The notes beneath the pieces are model-generated. The model saw nothing but the letters and a program-made list of their open reading frames with translations, ran no database searches and had not been told where the DNA came from. A program made the translations under genes and the position numbers. Positions 36,043-47,534 of a DNA stretch of 64,000 bases are shown here, in pieces (positions within the stretch are counted from its first letter, which is position 1; each line of letters opens with the position of its first letter). The DNA is from Aquila chrysaetos chrysaetos (Eukaryota > Chordata > Aves > Accipitriformes > Accipitridae): the NCBI RefSeq assembly GCF_900496995.4, contig NC_044014.1:15340501-15404500 (forward strand). Direction: 5' to 3'.

Positions 36043-39000
36043 TAGGCCTTGCTTGATTAATAGTTTTTGCTGGTGCTTTCCTTCATATCAACATTAGTAT
36101 TGCTGCTACGAATCTCTGCGTTTCTATCTGCATGCCAGCCTTCTTGGAACAGGTAGATGGATGTGGTGTGTTGTGATTGTGGCATTTTGTAGGTGAGAGA
36201 TGACTCTTAGAACTGATGTAGGAGGAAGCAGTCCCTTTACAGGCTGTCCACAAAGCTTGCTGCCACCCTGGTATTGATCATAAAACTGAGACCCCAGATT
36301 AACACAAATGCAAGCTGTAAGTGCTAAGTAGAATATTGGCTTTGCCAGTTCGCTAAGTGTCCCTAACTAATCATTCTGCTAAAGTAATTATGTCTGCTTT
36401 TTGAAAGCCAGCTGGTATCCCAGGCATATTTGTGATATCAGCAACAGCAATAAAAAAAAAAAACCAACAATTCCTTGTTACCAGCACAGTTCTCAACAGC
36501 CCAGCTGGTTAACTTGCTGGCCTAACCTCTTTTTCTATTAACATCTAACTCTTTTCTGCTTTTTCAAAGCCTGTTCCTTTCTCACCAAGCTGTGATGATG
36601 CTACACACTAGGCTTTTTCCTCACTGAAGTGACAACTGTGTAGTCCCTGGCTTCTAGGTGAAATGGCTGGTCCTGCAGACTTAGCTGATTACTAAAGAAA
36701 AAGTAATTTAAAGATTTGCTAGTACTTGCCACTTTTGATCTATCAGCCTTCCATTTGTTCACTCACAGACATGGAACTTAAGTAAAAATAGTAGTAAGGC
36801 AGTGTAAGGTGTTTTAGTGACTGATTGCATGTCTTGGTTTTGAAATATAACAGTGTTTGCTCACTTTGGCTAGAGATCAAATGTCCTGTCTCTGCTTACT
36901 TCTGATGGAGGCTGTGACTCTTACTCTTCTGTCCCAGCAGGCATTTCCCAATTAATTATTTTGAAGACGAGCAGGCCCCCAACTTCATTAGATCTCTGAT
37001 TGCAAAAGAAAGATAATATTTGGGACTGATGCAGGGCTTCCCTCAATCTTTGCAAAAGAGATTTTATTTTTTTTAAGAGTTTGATCACAGCATAACATGT
37101 AAGTGTAAGAAGAGGAGAGAAGTCTGGCAACTTGATCAGCAAACTGAACTTACCAGATAAAATTTTTGTTGCGTGTTATGCTGAAAGCAATATATTCATG
37201 TTGTGGAGAAAAAGCCAGAGAAACATTGATAAGCTGCCGAAGGAAAACCCTTTTCATTGACTGCTAGCAGTAGATTGCGCCTCATTATTTTTTTTTTGTT
37301 TGACCTTTGTGTCAAGAGTTATTAATCCTTGCAGAAACCATCAGTGATTAACAGGATGTTTACCAAGAATATAGTGCTGTTCTTCTCCAAGAGACAGCCT
37401 CCACAGGAAGGGATCAGCAAGTACAGGAATTGGCTTTGGTGAGCGTTAACATGATAGATGTCTGCTGAGTAAGCCACAGGTGAAGGCCATTTCCATTTTT
37501 AATTTGCTTAACCTGTAAACCAGGCTGTTTCTAGTGGTCATGGCAAAGGAATTTTGTGTATGTGGTTATATGGCTCTTGCCTATGAAGTATTGAGAGTCC
37601 CTGCACTCACAACTTTGAAAGGCTTGAATAATTAAAAGTTAGTGTATAGGAGAAGTAGAATAGGTGGAACTTAACTAACCTAGATTGAAGTTTTCCATTA
37701 AAATGATTGTGAGAATGGGTACGCATGTCAGGAGAATTAGTGTGTGTTAAAGATGTGAGCAAACTATGTAGTGATTAGTAAATGTATATTAATGTAGCAG
37801 AATTATTATGGTACACAAAGCCATGACAGATGATATTTTCTACACAATGTGTCCCCTTGACACATCAGTGCAATGCTGCCAGCTTTTTGTCCAGTCAAAA
37901 AAAGGAAACTAGTGTGCTAGTTGAGTTACTAGCTAGAGATGCCAATTCCCTGGGTGAAGTGGGCTCTGAAAGAAGAGCAAATACTTCACAATCTTGAGAT
38001 ACAAGAACTCCCCACTGATGAAACTATTACTGCAGTTGAAACTGGTACCATAAATATTCTCACTAGATGTTCACTTGAGCAGAAGACTGCACTTTTGTTT
38101 ATGAGCTGCATGCCTGTATATCAGTGTCTGCTTGATAAAGGAGGTGTAAATTGTTTCCTGGAATGCTCAGTAAGGATTTTGCTCAGCATCCAATCTGATA
38201 ACATTTGGGAATTAGTCAGAAGGGGAGAGGTTCTCCAGAAAGACAGAAGAAAAGGAAACTGGGAATGCCAGGGAATGTCTGTATCTGAACTGTACTGTAA
38301 TTTGTGGCTGTGCTGAAACCACACAGCAAACTGGTGGTGAAGGGAGCAATGAGCAGCTGAGGCAGGCACAGCCAGGAAGCTGGGTCTGGTGGAGGTGCCT
38401 GGAAAAGAAGTACATCAACTTGATGAGTTTACACAGGCTTAGCTCAGACATGTTTGTGTGAGCTGCAGCTATGCTTCTAGCTATACGCTCATGGTATACA
38501 TTTCAGTCAGAGAAAGCCAGCCTAAGTCTAAAGAAAACATTCTGTTTTCATGAATGTTTTTCTACTTTAAAAAAAAAACCACAACCAAACTGCGTAGCAC
38601 TCAGCAGTCCCCTTTACGTTTGCAGTGCAAAGAGTAATGGCTGCCTATATCAGAACACTTCCACATCTGTGGGTTTTATCCCTTCTACCAGCTCCACAAC
38701 TTATTTCAGTATCTGTGTTCTCCCAGGAAAAACAATTAAAATCTTGTAAATGTTTCCTGTCTCTATCCATTCCTTGCCATATACACATTCAAATCTGTCA
38801 CCTGTTTTCTATTACTTCCTATCTTTCCTCATATGTGCTAAATAAAATGATATATAAATGGAAGCTGAGACAGAGCTGGTCTTTGCCTCCTGTGCCTCCC
38901 TCTCTCTGCTATAGTATGGGTAAACCAAAGCAATGCTGTGAAGGATAGGAAACCTCATTATTATAGCTGTTTAGCTGAAATAAGGGGAAGCTTGAAAGCA

Positions 39001-40824
39001 TGACTAATAAGCACCTAAGTAACAGACTAACATGCCAGTATCTGCAGCCATCAAACATAATGCTGTCAGAGAACACCTGTAGTAGTACATGATAGTGTCT
39101 GAATATAGCACTGGGATATACAGCATGAGCTGCTAGTAGCTAAGCATTAGATACAGCTTGGAAGCATGATTAATGCATGTGTAATGAAAATAATTGATGG
39201 AAAAAATGCATGCTAGAAGATAATCACAAGCAGGAAAATGCATTATGCAATGTATAAGAAATTATTTGTCTATAAAGGAGAATGATCAACGAGAACCTTT
39301 GGGTTTGGGGTGCTGGAGAGTTGAGCTCCCCCCAAAATGCATCATTATATTGCCAACACACAACGTAGTGATTCCTGCTACTGAAATAAAGGAAATGCAT
39401 GACTGGAGTGGTGGCATGCTGAGCTTTGTGGGTGAGCAGAAGATCCAGATTTGGAGACTGATTTGGGAATCTGTGCTGCAAGTTGTGACCAATTGTGTTC
39501 ACAGTGGCTGGTGGGAGAGAGTTGTCTGTGCTGTGCCTGGGAGGAAAAGCCTACGGTGTACCTGGAGCCCTTGTGTCTCAAAATGCCCTTCTGAGTTTGA
39601 ACAGATTCTATAGGTACATCTAGATGAGTATGGATGGAGAAATAGTTACCAGAAAACAGGAAACTGAAGAGAGGAAAAATACATGCTGAGAGGCAGTGTG
39701 TGAAAGTGTCTGAGGAAGATACAACCTTCAGAGCCAAGAGGTCTTGCTGAATCCACAGGAACTGATGCTCCCAGTACATAGTCAGATGAATGTACACAAG
39801 GCCACCAGCACACATGCCATCAACAATGGGTCGTATAACTCGGGCCACATCTAAGAAGGGGGTGGTGGCTATATGCTGACAAAGATTACAGGATTACATA
39901 TGCATCTGCAGAAATAGATGGACTTTCTGAGCATTGACCCTGAAGCCACTGGCACATCAGTGTGAGTCTCTGTATCCTAGAAACACACTGTGGTCAGCTT
40001 CCCCTTCCCTACTGGGTAACAATGCGTGATTGCAGGTGTGTGAATCATGAAAGAATAACTGAATTTACTATCTGGATAGTTACCTGCTATTAATAAGCCT
40101 ACTATAACAGCTTAATAAAAGGTATGCTAATAAATATTGGTTGATCTGTTTCTCCACAAACTTGATCCTGTATCAAGGGAAAAGGCAATTTACAACACTT
40201 AAACTCCAAGGGCAGAAGACTTATGATGATACCTATCTTTGCCTTTACCTGTCACTCCCCATGGTTCCTTAGAGAAATCTTCCTTTTGCAGCCTCACTGC
40301 TTCTGTTCTTGTACTTAATGTTCTAGGAGAGTTTCACGGTCCTCTGCCACTTCAGAAAATGTCGTCTCTGTTCACTCTGATTCCGTTGAGGTAGCACAAG
40401 GTCAATGATTTGAATGACTTACACTTTGCTGTGACTTTGAGGTCAGGTGTATTAGAACAAGGTGGAAATGAACAGACACATTAATGAGGAGGTCCCTGGA
40501 ATTTCAAAGAATGGGGTTAGGTTAAGTATTTCATACTGAGCTTTGAAACAGTCCTGTTATAAAGAGGATACAGGTTCATGGCTTAAGATGGCCATCCATG
40601 TCCAATGCCCTGCATGTCATACGCTATGTGACTTTGCAATCTGCAGCACCTCCTCCTTCGTTTAGATCAGGGCTGCAAATCACCCCCTGGAAAACTGTAT
40701 TCTTCTCACAAATTGTTTGAACAGGAAGTTTGAGTTAATTGTTGAATACAGGTTATAGCCTCTTCTGACAGCTGAGGGTGGCCCCATGGCTGTGAATGTC
40801 TGATGGCCCATATACCTAAACATC
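36043..40824. other. Intergenic, no gene recognised
   Basis: AT-rich. The longest frames (37939-38316 + and 39378-39848 -) have no recognisable domain and no supporting splice signals, so I do not call them. Confidence 0.45.
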
Positions 40825-41391
40825 TGTCCTGATTTCGGCTGGGATAGAGTTCATTTTCTTTCTAGTAGCTGGTATAGTGTTATGTTTTGGGTTCAGTATG
40901 AGAAGAATGCTGATAACACACTGATGTTTTCAGTTGTAGCTAAGTAGTATTTAGACCAAGTCAAGGATTTTTCAGCTTCTCATGCCCAGCCAGCAAGAAG
41001 GCTGGAGGGGCACAAGAAGTGGGGAGGGGACACAGCCAGGACAGCTGACCCAAACTGGCCAAAGGGATATTCCATATCATGTGACATCATGCCCAGTATA
41101 TAAACTGGGGAGAGTTGGCCTGGGGGGGTGGCTGGGGAACTAACTGGGCATCGGTTGGTGAGTGGTGAGCAATTGCATTGTGCGTCACTTGTTTTGTATG
41201 TATATTCCAATCCTTTTATTTTATTATTGTTGTTATCATTATTAGTTTCTTCCTTTCTGTTCTATTAAACTGTTCTTATCTCAACCCATGAGTTTTATCT
41301 TTTTCCTTCTCATTCTCTCCCCTATCCCACAGGGTGGGGGGAGTGAGCAGTTGCATGGTGCTTAGTTACTGGCTGGGGTTAAAACACGACA
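40825..41391 (+). mobile_element. Solo LTR, family A copy 2
   Basis: The 567-base element starts TGTCCTGATTTCGGCTGGGA and ends AAAACACGACA. It has a TATATAAA box at 41097-41104 and, after it, ttctattaaactg, a plausible ATTAAA poly(A) signal. This supports an LTR with U3, R and U5. Flanks acatc and acata suggest a 5-bp target duplication with one change. No internal region is attached. Confidence 0.87.
41097..41104 (+). promoter_or_regulatory. TATA box of LTR family A copy 2
   Basis: TATATAAA lies about halfway along the LTR and marks its U3 promoter. The copy at 54653 has TATAGAAA at the same place, which is weaker. Confidence 0.6.
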
Positions 41392-42873
41392 ACATACTCT
41401 TCCATGAGTGACCTGCTGGCGCTCTGTGCGTTGGCCATGTGTGGCCACTCTGGTTGCACCTTTGCAACAATGCAGAAGAGCCTAACACAGGTTGTGGCTG
41501 CAGTTGTTGGGAGGGATAGAAGGTGGAGTATGTGTCTAAAAAGGTCTCTTCTGCCAGAGGAGCAGGTGTCTCCACAGAACCCCTTGAGTGAGGGACCTAC
41601 AGAGGGAAAGAATGACCTTCTTCCTTTTCTGCAAATAAATTCGAGGTATTAACTATATCTGTGGCTTCTGAAATTGAAAGCAAACAAAAATGGTTCAGGA
41701 AACTGATGTGGTGTTTTTACAGTATGATTTCAGCTACCATTCCAAGATTTCAGAAATACATAGTTTCTATTGTTAAAGTATGGTAATTTTGCTGTGATTG
41801 GTTGTTCCCTAGAAGGCTGAAAGTACTGATGTATTTAAATGAAAATTGGACAATCCTGAAGTCCAGCTATGCTTTCAAAAGCCTAAAGGCAATTTCTTCA
41901 CACACTAGAAACAGGTGCTTTGATTTTGCCTTGTTTCTTTGACAAAAGCATATGTGCCCTTCAGATTCAGGGCTTTTAACTCTATTTAGCACATTTACAT
42001 TAAAGTGTTATAATAAAGATCACATGGTTGTGACTGATAAGTTTCAGATGTTAATGAGCTGTCCCCAAATCACAGTTCTTCATCATGATGTAGCTGTGCT
42101 GTGGGCAACCCATTTCCCTGTGGATACTGCTTAAAGCCTCTGCACTCTGGGATACTTCCTGCTTTTGCTTGAAAATAAAAGCATGAGTCATTCTGGAAGG
42201 CAGTTAAGGAACAGATGAAACGAATAGCAAAGAATGACTTGCATAATACCCCCAGTATACTTCCAGATCTACTTGTAAAACCTTATCAAGTTTCCCTGAT
42301 TTGTCCTTTTCCAAAGTTTCTGGTTATTTGTGTGTGTTCAGAATGCGTTATGGGAAGGGCTAATAGAAAGGAAAATCAATAGCACGGGCTTGGGCAGGAG
42401 GCAAATGATTTTCCAACTTCAAAGCAAGGCATGAGGTAAGTGTCTTCTACCTTTTACTTAATTTGGAGGAAGGAATTGTAAGCAGTGAAGTGCTCCCAAA
42501 TTGTCAGGGAAAGTAAGATTCCTTCTTTCTTGGGAATAATTAGTATCTATAGTGATAAGAGTTATTCTAATTAAAATAAGTTTAAAAAGTAGTTTGAGTA
42601 TTATGATTACTTACTGATAGCTATACTTGTGTGCCTAATAACTGCTGTTGCCTATTTATTTGGAATCAGAGCCTGCTGTGAGGTGTGTATTAGTTTAAAC
42701 TGTGTGCTTGTACACAAGTCTCCTGCTTGGGGGGAAAAAAAAAATACCCAAACGCAAACAAGCTGATACCATTACAGCTGTTGCACCTTTTTCTTACTTC
42801 CCCCACTGTCCTCAGTGCCACAATACCCTACCTTCTGCAGTGACTGTATTTCAGACACTTGCCATAAGCAGGT
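41392..42873. other. Intergenic up to the provirus
   Basis: AT-rich with no supported gene. Its last four bases, AGGT at 42870-42873, form the left copy of the proviral target duplication. Confidence 0.5.
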
Positions 42874-42928
42874 TGTTATGGGTGGCGGCGACAAATTATA
42901 CGCCAGCCTGTGGACAGTCCAATCAAAA

Positions 42929-42934
42929 TTTATT
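42929..42934 (-). terminator. LTR poly(A) signal
   Basis: AATAAA on the - strand, 95 bases past the TATA box, as expected at the end of R. The same signal is at 49449-49454 in the 5' LTR. Confidence 0.75.
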
Positions 42935-43026
42935 GAAGCAAGCAGCAAACACGCAAAACAGCGCTGGGCGGCCGGGGAGTCTCTGCTCTACCAACAGGCG
43001 CGCCCCCAACCCCTTTAGAGTCCCCT

Positions 43027-43033
43027 TTTTATA
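43027..43033 (-). promoter_or_regulatory. LTR TATA box (3' LTR)
   Basis: TATAAAA on the - strand, followed downstream by the AATAAA about 95 bases on. The same box is at 49547-49553 in the 5' LTR. Confidence 0.75.
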
Positions 43034-43387
43034 GTCCGTGGCTGCCGGGCCAAAGCCCAGAGTCCCGGCCCACGTGGCCTTGTCTAGTGTCTTCTGCGAT
43101 TGCGCGCGTGGTTGCTACGGGGGTCGTGGGATGAAGGTTGTAGTCTTCTTCTGTGTTTCTTGTCGTTTAGAGCATGCGTACCTTAAAATATTTCCTTATT
43201 AGGCATTGAAAGCCGAGCTATCCCCTTCACTTAGCAGGACCTTACAGTTACAAAGTTTCCAACTGCCCCTGTTTGCAGGAGCTAACGCTGCCTTGCAAAA
43301 GCGAACATACTGTGCAAGGCTTACAAAACCGGTTTGATTAACAAATACATAAGATGAATTAATACATAAGATGAATTTATCACAATA

Positions 43388-43397
43388 CCCCCTTTTT
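43388..43397 (-). other. Polypurine tract
   Basis: On the - strand this reads AAAAAGGGGG, three bases before the LTR start. It is the primer for plus-strand DNA synthesis and also encodes the last residues of env. Confidence 0.85.
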
Positions 43398-44861
43398 GTT
43401 TTCATCATTTTGTTGGTCAAACCGGATTACGGTTTCTCGAGCTAGAGAAAGAAGGGGAGTTTCTCTTTCAACAATTTCGGCTTCATGCTGTCCTCTTAAT
43501 AACATTAGGTGTGTAGCTTCTAGTCGATTTTTTACTAATTCAATAATTCTATGTAATATACAAGGTCCAAAAGTTAAAATCAACATTAATACAGCTATTG
43601 GTCCCGCTATGGTTGACAGCAGAGTAGTTAACCAGGGGGACTGGGTGAACCAGGACTCATACCAGTTCTGTTGGGCTTCTCTATCCCTTTTCCGTTTTTC
43701 TAACCCTTCTCGTAATTTTGTCATGGTATCTCTCACTATTCCCGTGTGATCAGCATAGAAACAGCATTCCTCTCCTGGAGTTGCACAGAGCCCCCCTTGC
43801 TGTAGGAATAAGAGATCCATCCCTCTCCGGTTTTGTAGCACTACTTCTGATAGTGAGGTTAAAGATTTTTCTAATGCTGTTATTGATTTTTCAATCCTTT
43901 CTAAATCTTCATCTATAGCAGCTCTTAAGGAGTTAAATCCTTGTTTCTGTTGGATGAGTGAGGTGATTCCCGTCCCTGCTCCTACTGCCCCAATACCTAA
44001 CAGTGTGGCTATTGTAATCGCAGTTATGGGTTCTCTTTTTACTCTTTTTTGTGTGTCAATATCCCAATAGTCATAAATTACACTTTCTTGGTGATACAAT
44101 ATTCTCGGGATAATAGTGACTAGTATACAGTATTCACGAGAAGCATCAAACACATTTAGAGATACACACAGAGTAAGTCCTGGTTTTGAACATAACCATC
44201 GAGCCCCTTCCTGGGAAATAATCCATTTTCCAGCAGTTTTGTTGATGCTGGTATTAATAGAACTACACAGTGTTTGCTTTGCCCTAGGTACTGTACCTAT
44301 ACAGGCCCCTATTCCAGTAACATGTTGCATGGTTATTCCCTCCTTCTTATTTCCCCAAGAGCATTGGGAAGGTGCTGCTTCTGAGCTCAAGTTGTATGTG
44401 TCATTAATTCCAATTGCCTCATAAAAAGGTGGATTGACATCATAACAAAGCCAACAACCCTCTGTTAAGTTTGGTTTGGTATGATTTAAAGTTTGGTAGG
44501 TAGCTTGTACTATTTCCCATAGAGGATCTGATGGATTACTTTTCCTCGGGGTTCCTCCCCATAGAGGATCTGACTGATTTCTTTCTCTCAGGGTTTCTTC
44601 GGTAATATTATTTCTTCCTATGGTTATATCATGGGTTGGGGGTAGTATTTTGGGTTCCTTAACTACTGAATTAGGACCTACAGCCTGCAGATGTTTTATC
44701 TTTTCCTTTTTGATAACAATAAGTATTCCCCTGTCGCTTCCCTGTTCCCAAAATCTTACTCCCCAGGTCTTACCGATTTCCCATCCATCATGTTGGGGTT
44801 GTAATATTTGAATCATTAGGTACTTACAATTACCAAGATTAGCCAAACCTCCCTCAAATCC

Positions 44862-44864
44862 CTA
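44862..44864 (-). other. Premature UAG in env
   Basis: An in-frame TAG on the - strand splits SU after residue 239. The frame is otherwise uninterrupted on both sides, so a single change accounts for the break. Confidence 0.95.
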
Positions 44865-45616
44865 AGTAGGCTTCTTGCATTTCGTGGGTCCCCTGTCAAC
44901 TTTAAGATATGGGTCAGAAGTTTGGACTTTCCAACCTCCTGTTGTTATAGTTTCGCATCCCCAATAAGCACAATAATATTCCCCTGGATAGTTGCAATAA
45001 CTTTTTCCTGGGTTAGAACTGGGGCACCAATAGGTGGCTTTTGCATTTCCTTCATCCGGTTTTTGTTGACATATATAATGATCTCCTATTAAGGTTTCAA
45101 ATAACTTACAATTGGTAATAATAAATGTGGGTGCCCCTGCGGTAATGGTAGTATCAAGAATTTTCTGATCATCCCATTTACTAAACGTCCACTTATATGG
45201 TTGATGAGGGTTCTCGTTCCCACAGGCAGGTTCCGTCAGCATTGATAGCAGACTTATTATCCATGTACTTAGATTTAAGATTGAGAAAAGTGGTGTGGCC
45301 TTGCTCTTCCTATAAATATTTCTACATTTTTGACATTTAATTTGGTTTTCGGTTCTATTCCTTGAGGGAGATGAGCAACTTCGGGGCGGCCCTGAGGTCA
45401 TTGGGTCTGGGAGTTGTGAGTCAAGGTACCTCATGTGCCATCTCTGGAGGTGGTTCATTAACCTCAATCCCCACAGCAGTACGCCTCTGCCTTCTCCTCT
45501 GCCTACTCTGTTGCTTAGAGCAGCGAGGTGTACCATCTTCTCAGCAGCAGTCGTATTCTTCAGGGGAACCTCCTTTGTCATATTTAGTCAACTTTGACTT
45601 ACAGATCTCTCAACTC

Positions 45617-45868
45617 TTATTTTTCACCTCCCAGACTCCACATCTCACTCTGGTCACAACCCGTCTGAATTTTTCCAGTTGCTACTCCCACACGTAATGC
45701 TTGTTCAGTTAATTCCCGTTCGTGATTATAACATTCGTGGCAAATACTGCTAGGGGAATATCCATAGGGGCAATGGACCCACCACTTTTCTCTACAGAGT
45801 TTACACCTATAACATACAAAGGGATAACATATACAGTTAGGGTTGTTACAAAAGACAGTCTCACTCAT
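45617..45868 (-). CDS. Cys-rich 83-aa frame between pol and env
   Basis: The frame starts 24 bases after the integrase stop and ends 35 bases before the env Met, so it overlaps neither. In most gammaretroviruses pol runs into env with no room for another gene. The product has ten Cys: positions 7, 12, 14, 19, 22, 25, 33, 43, 46 and 71. CX2CX2C at 19-25 and CX2CX2H at 43-49 suggest metal binding. There is no signal peptide. I do not recognise the protein. It could be an accessory gene carried by this retroviral lineage, a coding leader exon used by spliced env RNA, or a chance frame. The dense, regular Cys spacing argues against chance. It has no stop in a provirus whose gag, pol and env are all damaged, but it is too short for that alone to be telling. 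Confidence 0.5.
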   Translation of the reverse strand: MSETVFCNNPNCICYPFVCYRCKLCREKWWVHCPYGYSPSSICHECYNHERELTEQALRVGVATGKIQTGCDQSEMWSLGGEK

Positions 45869-45892
45869 CTGCTTTCCTTCGGAACGTAATTT

Positions 45893-47190
45893 TCAAGCTG
45901 TCAGGGTCTCTAATTGCCTCCCATGTGAGCTCTGAATTGGTCCTTTGATTCTGCTTGCATGAGTCCACCCTCTTTCGGCAGTCCGGACTGCAGTATCTGT
46001 AGTAAGCAAAACAAGAAACGGTCCCTCCCAACAGGGAGTTAGAGATGATTCTTTCCAAGTTTTGATCAGTACCTTATCTCCAGGTGTAATTTTGTGTATT
46101 GTAATATCTAAGGGTGGTCTCTGCACTATTAGTCCCTTCTTTATCAATTCTTGTCGTGTCTTCATGAGTTCGACGATATATTCCTGTAAAAATTTTTCTT
46201 CTACCTTTGGGTGTTCAATCGGCATTTCTAGGTCATAGGGCATCCCACATAACATTTCAAAAGGAGAGACCCCAGTGTCTGCTCTGGGTTGTGTCCTTAC
46301 ATTTAATAAGGCTAATGGCAAACATTTTATCCAATTCATTTTAGTTTCAATGATCAATTTAGTCAAATGTTTTTTAATTTCCCCATTCGTTCTTTCCACT
46401 TTTCCTGAACTCTGTGGATGCCATGGGGTATGATATTCCCATTTAGTTCCTAAGAGATCCAAGATCTCCTTGATAACCTTGGAGGTAAAATGGGGTCCCC
46501 GATCTGAATCAATTACTGCTATGTTTCCATACCGCGGTACGATGTTTTCCAGCAGTACCTTGACTACAGTTTTTGCAGTGGCTCGGGCTACCGGAAAGGC
46601 CTCCACAAAGTGGGTCAAATGGTCCACTAGTACTAGGAGATATTTGTATCTGCCCACTTTGGGAAGTTCGGTAAAATTGATTTGTATTCTTTCAAATGGT
46701 CTCTTAGCCAGTTCGCGTCCTCCTAGTACTCTTTCCCTGAGCTGATGCTTATTTACCCTTTGGCATGTTAAACATTCCCCAACGATTTTCTTGGCTATAT
46801 CATATATTCCTATACACATATACTTAGTTCCGAATTGGTGTACCAATGCCTGTACTCCCCAATGAGTTTGCCTGTGAAATTCTCTCATTATTCTCCATGC
46901 CGCCCCCTTTGGAATTACTTCTCTCCCATCAGGGAGACACCATTTTCTGTCCTTTTCAATAACTCCCGCTTGTTTGAGTTTTTCCTTTTCTTGAGTGGTA
47001 AAACTCACGATGCCATTGGCTTTTATTGAAGTCTGTGTCTGTTCCACTTCCTTTACGATTAGTAAGGCGGCTTTCTTTGCTTCTTCATCAGCTAAATTAT
47101 TTCCCCTTATTTGTTCATTGATACCCCTCTGATGGCCTTTCACACGTACTACTGCAATTTGTTTGGGTCCTCTTAGAGCCTCTAGCTTGG
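45893..47190 (-). pseudogene. pol: pol remnant: end of RNase H plus integrase
   Basis: The open frame from 47143 has 416 codons, and its reading extends back to about 47190. The first 25 residues or so are the C-terminal end of RNase H (KGHQRG, then GNNLADEEA). Integrase follows. The zinc-binding HHCC is complete: H90, H94, C124, C127. In the core, the second and third acidic residues are present, D214 in DSDRGPHF and E250 in GKVERTNG, spaced as in DD35E. The first one, expected in the QxDFTE context, is Asn at residue 156 (codon 46676-46678). Integrase of this kind needs all three to hold its metal ions, so this copy should be inactive. A C-terminal domain with WEGPFLVLLTT is present. Reverse transcriptase and most of RNase H are missing upstream. 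Confidence 0.92.
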
Positions 47191-47195
47191 TTCTT
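47181..47195 (-). other. Junction of the internal pol deletion
   Basis: Upstream sequence encodes the end of protease (LLGRDLM, then EIKNQA). Downstream sequence, in another frame, encodes the last part of RNase H (ALRGPKQIAVVRVKGHQ). All of reverse transcriptase lies missing between them, about 2 kb judged by family length. The junction also shifts the frame. Confidence 0.88.
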
Positions 47196-47531
47196 TATCT
47201 CTAAGTTAATCCCTAATTCAATCATTAGATCTCTTCCTAATAAATTGTATTCTGCTTCAGGTACCAACAAAAAGGATCCTATTCCAAATTGAGATGGAGT
47301 TTCTATTTCCACTCCTTTTATTATTGGTACTTGAAACGGTTCCCCTTTTGCTCCTATTACTTGCAATTTTTTTGAGGATAGTGAGCATCCTCGGGGCACT
47401 GACTGGACAGTAGATCTTTCTGCCCCAGAGTCCACAAGGAACTCAACTTCTTGATGCTGGGGACCTAATTTTAATTTTATCAAGGGCTCTGTTTTCTTAG
47501 GGGTCCCCAGCAAATAGAGCCCCTGACCCCC
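47190..47531 (-). pseudogene. pro: Retroviral protease (pro)
   Basis: The frame follows the gag UAG directly, beginning GGQG, in the same frame as gag. This is the gammaretroviral arrangement, in which pol is made by reading through the stop. The aspartic protease signature is DSGA within FLVDSGAERSTV, and LLGRDLM closes the fold. The length of about 115 residues fits the family. The frame runs into the deletion junction, so no reverse transcriptase is attached. Protease itself looks undamaged. Confidence 0.88.
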
Positions 47532-47534
47532 CTA
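47532..47534 (-). other. gag-pol junction UAG
   Basis: The UAG is followed by gggggtcaggg. This matches the murine leukaemia virus arrangement, where a UAG followed by a GG-rich context and a pseudoknot is read through in a few percent of cases. I infer the same mechanism; the downstream pseudoknot was not tested. Confidence 0.75.

Larger units (their letters stand above)
42874..43384 (-). repeat. 3' LTR of the provirus
   Basis: 511 bases, starting TGTGATAAATTC on the - strand and ending ACCCATAACA. It has a TATA box at 43027-43033 (TATAAAA) and a poly(A) signal AATAAA at 42929-42934, both read on the - strand. An internal tandem of about 17 bases (acataagatgaatt twice) lies at 43346-43380. 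The env stop codon lies inside its first bases. Confidence 0.97.
43380..45581 (-). pseudogene. env: Retroviral env, interrupted by one UAG
   Basis: The envelope glycoprotein has a surface (SU) and a transmembrane (TM) part. The frame opens with a Met at 45581, runs 239 codons and meets a UAG at 44862-44864. It then continues open in the same frame for 488 codons to a stop inside the LTR. The hydrophobic signal-like segment is not at the N terminus but at residues 97-116, after a long polar leader. In the second part, counted from 44846: CWLC at 131-134, a furin-type RVKR at 268-271, a hydrophobic fusion-peptide-like stretch after it, CX6CC at 354-362 in the conserved TM ectodomain region, and a membrane anchor at about 405-430. 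At least eight N-x-S/T sites occur in SU. SU also has a short internal duplication around SDPLW. The family is gamma-type env. The stop removes TM from any product begun at the normal start. Confidence 0.93.

Noticed and set aside
37939..39848. Frames of 125 codons (+) and 156 codons (-)
   Set aside because: No domain, no splice signals with matched phases and no codon pattern of a conserved gene; the - strand one reads like a chance frame.
44846..44846. Start of a separate env protein at 44846
   Set aside because: It is only the first possible start after the UAG, within SU, with no signal peptide. It is the continuation of the same env frame.
43380..45581. A captured, syncytin-like functional env gene
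   Set aside because: The UAG in SU would end the protein before the TM subunit, and the LTRs show the insertion is too recent to claim long selection.
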